17,322 bases of DNA from an uncultured Pseudomonadota bacterium. GTDB taxonomy: Bacteria > Pseudomonadota > Alphaproteobacteria > RF32 > CAG-239. This document shows, in pieces, positions 14,990-17,322 of this stretch (the first letter of the stretch is position 1; each line of letters begins with the position of its first letter). The notes beneath the pieces are model-generated. The model did not search any database. It was not told the origin of the DNA and was given only the letters and a program-made list of their open reading frames with translations. The DNA lies in the NCBI GenBank assembly GCA_902495305.1, contig CABUWG010000037.1, positions 1 to 17,322 of the forward strand. The letters run 5' to 3'. The position numbers and the translations under genes are program-made.

Positions 14990-15448
14990 ATGAAAAAATT
15001 ACTTTACCTTTTTGTTATTTTACTAAATTTGTTTCCGATAAAATCACATGCCCAAGTTGATGGAGAAGATCTTCCTCTGAATCCGCCAACTCTCCGCATC
15101 TCTACTACTGAAGAATTCGCTGACTATAGATTCTACTACACCTTAAATCCTTTGTGTCGTAATTGCTGGCGACTGATTATTACACCCAATCTAATTATCC
15201 AAGATAATTTCTTTGGTACAGTAGAACTACAAAATTGTAAATTGCTAAAAAACCAAAAAAATTTCATCAAATATAAATGCACAAATATTTATACACCCGG
15301 AATAACAGACATATTTGAATTCAAAATTGAAAGATGGGATCCCACTTTCAAGGCCTATGTTGTAACACGAAATGATTTCGAAATAGATGGTCGCCATGTA
15401 AGTAGACAAACTTACCTCATTGACAGTCCCAAACAAGAGAAAGACTGA
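14990..15448 (+). CDS. Secreted paralogue 1 of the lysozyme-linked array (putative immunity protein)
   Basis: The 152-residue product starts with a clear signal peptide, MKKLLYLFVILLNLFPIKSHA, with probable cleavage after SHA. The mature part shares with its downstream paralogues the block TEEFADYRFYYTL, a CRNCW motif, LIIQDN, GTVELQNCKLL, KNFIKYKC, ERWDP and a C-terminal PKQEKD. Four mature cysteines could form disulfides in the periplasm. No family is recognised. An upstream ATG at 14942 is rejected: it would bury the signal peptide and lies inside the promoter. The ATG at 14990 has a weak AGTGAG site eight bases upstream. It is the most divergent member of the set. Placement straight after a muramidase suggests a periplasmic inhibitor of it, but this is inference. 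Confidence 0.75.
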   Translation: MKKLLYLFVILLNLFPIKSHAQVDGEDLPLNPPTLRISTTEEFADYRFYYTLNPLCRNCWRLIITPNLIIQDNFFGTVELQNCKLLKNQKNFIKYKCTNIYTPGITDIFEFKIERWDPTFKAYVVTRNDFEIDGRHVSRQTYLIDSPKQEKD

Positions 15449-15450
15449 TC

Positions 15451-15611
15451 ATGAAAAACTTTTACAGCATACTTTTCCTTTGTTTATTTCTTTATCCGGT
15501 TAACGCAAGAAGTTCAACTTCTTCATTGCCTGAAAAAAAAGACGCTCCCTGCCCCCAATTCTGCCACCTCATGACCGATGAAGAATTTGTCGATTGGCGC
15601 TTTTATGAAAC
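15451..15611 (+). repeat. Tandem repeat unit copy A (5' part of paralogue 2)
   Basis: These 161 bases recur at 16313-16473 with about ten differences, and their first 141 bases recur at 16783-16923. The unit covers the signal peptide and first 33 or so mature residues. Similarity falls sharply beyond it, consistent with recent duplication or gene conversion limited to the 5' part. Confidence 0.85.
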
Positions 15612-15918
15612 TTTACAGGTTTTTGGAAAAACAAGTTGGCGAACTTTACTTTCACCCATTTTGATAATCCAAGACAATCATTTGGGAACTATTATCCTTC
15701 AGGAATGCAAGTTATTAGAAAACAAAAAAAATTTCATCAAATATGAATGTTATGACAACTTTGCCTTAGAAGGAAAAAGCATGACTGAATATGAAATCAT
15801 GGAATGGGATCCCCTTTTTCAAGGATATTTTGTTCAGCAACGTAATTTTGATATAAAAGGCGAATCTCAAAGTGCTCAGCACTACTTAATTAAAATTCCC
15901 AAACAAGAGAAAGATTAA
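15451..15918 (+). CDS. Secreted paralogue 2 of the lysozyme-linked array (putative immunity protein)
   Basis: This 155-residue protein has a signal peptide (about residues 1-20, ending near NARSS) and the family blocks DEEFVDWRFYETL, LLSPILIIQDN, QECKLLENKKNFIKYEC, MEWDP and KIPKQEKD. Its first 161 bases are nearly identical to those of the paralogue at 16313, while the later part diverges. The CxNCW motif found in paralogues 1 and 3 is replaced by FGKTSW, so this copy lacks that cysteine pair. It keeps PCPQFC and the later two cysteines. It begins two bases after paralogue 1. Its ribosome site (AAGAGAAAGA) lies inside the last codons of paralogue 1, so translation is probably coupled. Function is inferred from context only. 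Confidence 0.75.
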   Translation: MKNFYSILFLCLFLYPVNARSSTSSLPEKKDAPCPQFCHLMTDEEFVDWRFYETLQVFGKTSWRTLLSPILIIQDNHLGTIILQECKLLENKKNFIKYECYDNFALEGKSMTEYEIMEWDPLFQGYFVQQRNFDIKGESQSAQHYLIKIPKQEKD

Positions 15919-15920
15919 CC

Positions 15921-16310
15921 ATGAAAAACAAATTTTTACAAATTCTAACGCTATGTGGTTTATATTTTCTGGCTTCCTCTTTTTTCACTTTGATTTTGCC
16001 GCAGTTTCGCACAATTTTTGCGGTATTATTCTTAATTTTTTTACCCTTAACATTTATAGTCATATGCTTAAAGCCCTCCGCCGGCCTTCAAAATTTTATA
16101 CAAAGATCCCCCAAAACATCCAGTCTGTTAGCCATATTAGGCGGTTACTTGCTAGCCGTCTTCTTCCTGCACACCCCTCTGGCTTTAAATGACAAGCTTG
16201 CAAACACCCCTAATATGGAATTCACAATAACAATAATCGACATTTTGCTTTTGATTGGTTTGGTCATATTATTCATCATAACATTATTCAAAAAAACAAA
16301 AGACAATTAA
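15921..16310 (+). CDS. Four-helix integral membrane protein within the array
   Basis: The 129-residue product is almost entirely hydrophobic, with four predicted membrane helices at about residues 6-26, 30-50, 66-85 and 103-123 and a basic FKKTKDN end. No family is recognised. It is unrelated to the secreted paralogues on either side but has the same spacing: two bases after paralogue 2, with the ribosome site inside that gene's KQEKD codons, and two bases before paralogue 3. It shares their low G+C. It could be a membrane partner or second immunity protein. It could also be a holin-like protein giving the lysozyme access to the wall, but its position downstream and among secreted paralogues is not typical of a lysis cassette. 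Confidence 0.7.
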   Translation: MKNKFLQILTLCGLYFLASSFFTLILPQFRTIFAVLFLIFLPLTFIVICLKPSAGLQNFIQRSPKTSSLLAILGGYLLAVFFLHTPLALNDKLANTPNMEFTITIIDILLLIGLVILFIITLFKKTKDN

Positions 16311-16312
16311 CC

Positions 16313-16473
16313 ATGAAAAACTTTTACAGCATACTTTTCCTTTGTTTATTTCTTTATCCGGTTAACACAAGAAGTTCAACTTCTTCATTGCCTGAAAAAA
16401 AAGATGTTCCCTGTCCGCAATTCTGCCACCTCATGACCGATGAAAAATTTGTGGATTGGCGCTTTTATGAAAC
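16313..16473 (+). repeat. Tandem repeat unit copy B (5' part of paralogue 3)
   Basis: This is the second copy of the 161-base unit described at 15451-15611. It keeps the same reading frame, the same signal-peptide codons and the same upstream junction sequence ending in TTAACC before the ATG. Confidence 0.85.
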
Positions 16474-16780
16474 AATATACCCTATATGCACTAACTGTTG
16501 GCGCATTTTGCTTTCCCCCATCTTAATAATTCAGGACAATCTCCATGGCACAGTGACCATTCAGGAGTGTAAATTACTGGAAAACAAAAAGAATTTCATT
16601 AAATATGAATGCTATAACAATTATGCTTTTGAGAAAAAAAGTATCATCGAATATGAAATCATGGAATGGGATCCTCTATATCAGGGATATAAAGTTCAAG
16701 AACGGAATTTCAATATAAAAGAAGAATCTCAACGTTCCGGTTACTATGTAATCAAAATGCCCAAACAAGAGAAAGATTAA
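16313..16780 (+). CDS. Secreted paralogue 3 of the lysozyme-linked array (putative immunity protein)
   Basis: The 155-residue protein has the same signal peptide and N-terminal region as paralogue 2, differing by only a few residues over the first 50. It has ICTNCW like paralogue 1, then LLSPILIIQDN, QECKLLENKKNFIKYEC, IMEWDP and KMPKQEKD. It is therefore a mosaic: its front resembles copy 2 and its CxNCW segment resembles copy 1. Six mature cysteines may form disulfides. It begins two bases after the membrane-protein gene and ends two bases before the truncated fourth copy. Like its sisters, it is inferred to be a periplasmic inhibitor or immunity protein because of the upstream muramidase. 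Confidence 0.75.
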   Translation: MKNFYSILFLCLFLYPVNTRSSTSSLPEKKDVPCPQFCHLMTDEKFVDWRFYETIYPICTNCWRILLSPILIIQDNLHGTVTIQECKLLENKKNFIKYECYNNYAFEKKSIIEYEIMEWDPLYQGYKVQERNFNIKEESQRSGYYVIKMPKQEKD

Positions 16781-16782
16781 CC

Positions 16783-16923
16783 ATGAAAAACTTTTGCAGC
16801 ATACTTTTCCTTTGTTTATTTCTTTATCCGGTTAACGCAAGAAGTTCAACTTCTTCCTTACCTGAAAAAAAAGATGTTCCCTGCCCGCAATTCTGCCACC
16901 TCATAACCGATGAAGAATTAGTC
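16783..16923 (+). repeat. Tandem repeat unit copy C, cut short
   Basis: This is the third copy of the unit at 15451-15611 and 16313-16473, ending abruptly at 16923. The cut is a rearrangement boundary: the following bases belong to the 3' end of an inverted cysteine-rich gene. Confidence 0.8.
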
Positions 16924-16998
16924 AAAGACAAAATTAACCAGAACACCAATTTGACTTTGTTGCCCGTTTTGCCTGACAATCAGTTTCTGTCACTGTAG
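16783..16998 (+). pseudogene. Truncated paralogue 4 of the secreted family
   Basis: The first 141 bases (47 codons, to 16923) match paralogues 2 and 3 closely, including signal peptide, PEKKDVPCPQFCHL and the start of the DEE(F/L)V block. After GTC at 16921-16923 all similarity ends where DWRFYET should follow, and the frame runs through unrelated sequence to a stop at 16996-16998. The lost part includes every conserved cysteine after the first two. The sequence just past the break, AAAGACAAAATTAACC, resembles the end of the membrane-protein gene (AAAGACAATTAACC), so part of a unit may have been deleted. The tail overlaps the opposing cysteine-rich gene. It could still yield a secreted 71-residue peptide, but a broken gene is likelier. 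Confidence 0.7.
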
Positions 16999-17322
16999 CA
17001 TCACCCGAGAACGGACCGTCAACGTGATAATAATTCGTATAAATATATTTCTCATATCCTCCATAGGTTGTACAAGAATATTCGTCTCCGCACCAGATAT
17101 ACTTTGTTGCATCATAAGTACAGCTTCCTTCACAATCACACCACCCTGTTTTGGAAACCGTACCTGATTTATGGTTTCCGGTTTTGCAATCATCAGGATC
17201 ATGAGCCGGCTCAGCGGGTTTAGCCTTGCATTTATAGCAGGTTCCGGAAGTTGCACCACAGGAACAAGATTTGGAAGCTGTCTCATATCCGTAAGAACAA
17301 GAACTGCTAGAAGATCGATATC
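16934..17322 (-). CDS. Cysteine-rich repeat-type protein, 3' part (5' end outside window)
   Basis: Read on the minus strand from the window edge, the frame is open for 128 residues to TAA at 16936-16934. It begins YRSSSSSCSYGYETASKSCSCG, here given as a 22-residue stretch broken after SCSYGYETAS, and continues TCYKCKAKPAEPAHDPDDCK, nearly identical to the left-edge protein. Its tail then differs completely: WCDCEGSC, WCGDEYSCTTYGGYEKY, DCQAKRA and a final NWCSG. Many paired cysteines suggest a disulfide-rich surface or secreted protein. Unlike the left copy it has no terminator after the stop and runs straight into the truncated paralogue 4. It may therefore have lost its original end. Function unknown. 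Confidence 0.65.
   Translation of the reverse strand, partial: YRSSSSSCSYGYETASKSCSCGATSGTCYKCKAKPAEPAHDPDDCKTGNHKSGTVSKTGWCDCEGSCTYDATKYIWCGDEYSCTTYGGYEKYIYTNYYHVDGPFSGDATVTETDCQAKRATKSNWCSG
17183..17322 (-). repeat. Right arm of the 140-bp inverted repeat shared with the left edge
   Basis: The reverse complement of this stretch matches 82-221 with five mismatches in 140 bases. It reaches the last base of the window, so the real repeat is longer. In both places it encodes the same constant core of a cysteine-rich protein. Confidence 0.9.

Noticed and set aside
13964..16310. Classical phage lysis cassette (endolysin, holin, spanin)
   Set aside because: No phage structural, packaging or integrase genes are present. 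The lysozyme has a long non-phage N-terminal extension, and the small secreted genes are duplicated paralogues without spanin features. A holin-like role for the membrane protein is kept only as an alternative.
15451..16923. CRISPR-like or satellite repeat array
   Set aside because: The repeats are about 160 bases of in-frame coding sequence separated by hundreds of bases of gene, which is tandem gene duplication.
82..17322. A large transposon or integron bounded by the terminal inverted repeats
   Set aside because: The repeats are internal coding sequence of cysteine-rich genes, the enclosed DNA is mostly housekeeping genes, and no transposase or target duplication is visible.

Overview
The window reads as chromosomal DNA of an alphaproteobacterium, probably an uncultured, host- or gut-associated lineage. 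The best taxonomic marker is an ATP12-type F1-ATPase assembly chaperone, a family largely limited to Alphaproteobacteria and mitochondria. It sits beside RarA, an RluC/RluD-type pseudouridine synthase, an AsmA-family protein and TruA. The exact lineage is inference. Both edges fall inside near-identical copies of one repeat, so this looks like a contig broken at a multi-copy gene family. No tRNA, rRNA, CRISPR array, transposase or integrase was seen, and no gene-free stretch exceeds 300 bases.

Layout. (1) 1-449 (+): 3' end of a secreted-looking cysteine-rich gene, then a bidirectional terminator. (2) 567-11892 (-): a long co-directional block. Read in transcription order it holds a lipoprotein with TolC-like helices and a SPOR domain, a pentapeptide-repeat protein, two tandem paralogous HExGH putative metallopeptidases (the first broken by one in-frame TAA), then rarA, an rluC-like gene, an AsmA-family gene, a one-domain ATP12 chaperone, acylphosphatase and a cysteine-rich DUF2769-like protein. 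The rarA to ATP12 genes are packed within 4-13 bases of each other. (3) 12016-13778 (+): a Gfo/Idh/MocA oxidoreductase overlapping truA by one base. (4) 13779-17322: a visibly more A/T-rich accessory region.

The accessory region is the most interesting part. A strong sigma70-like promoter and a leader with three hairpins (two terminator-like) precede a 319-aa protein. It has a Pro/Gln-rich N-terminal half and a C-terminal T4-lysozyme-like (GH24) domain with the E-x8-D-x5-T catalytic triad intact (E140, D149, T155). Directly downstream, with its own candidate promoter, is a tandem array of small genes two bases apart: three full-length secreted paralogues of 152-155 aa, a 129-aa four-helix membrane protein between the second and third, and a truncated fourth paralogue. 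This looks like a peptidoglycan-degrading effector with amplified, diversifying periplasmic immunity proteins or lysozyme inhibitors. No secretion-system gene is in view, so the effector/immunity reading is inference.

The truncated fourth copy runs head-on into an inverted cysteine-rich gene that shares about 140 bp (5 mismatches) with the cysteine-rich gene at the left edge. The two have unrelated C-terminal tails. This suggests a dispersed modular family with a constant core and variable ends, and a past rearrangement at about 16,923.
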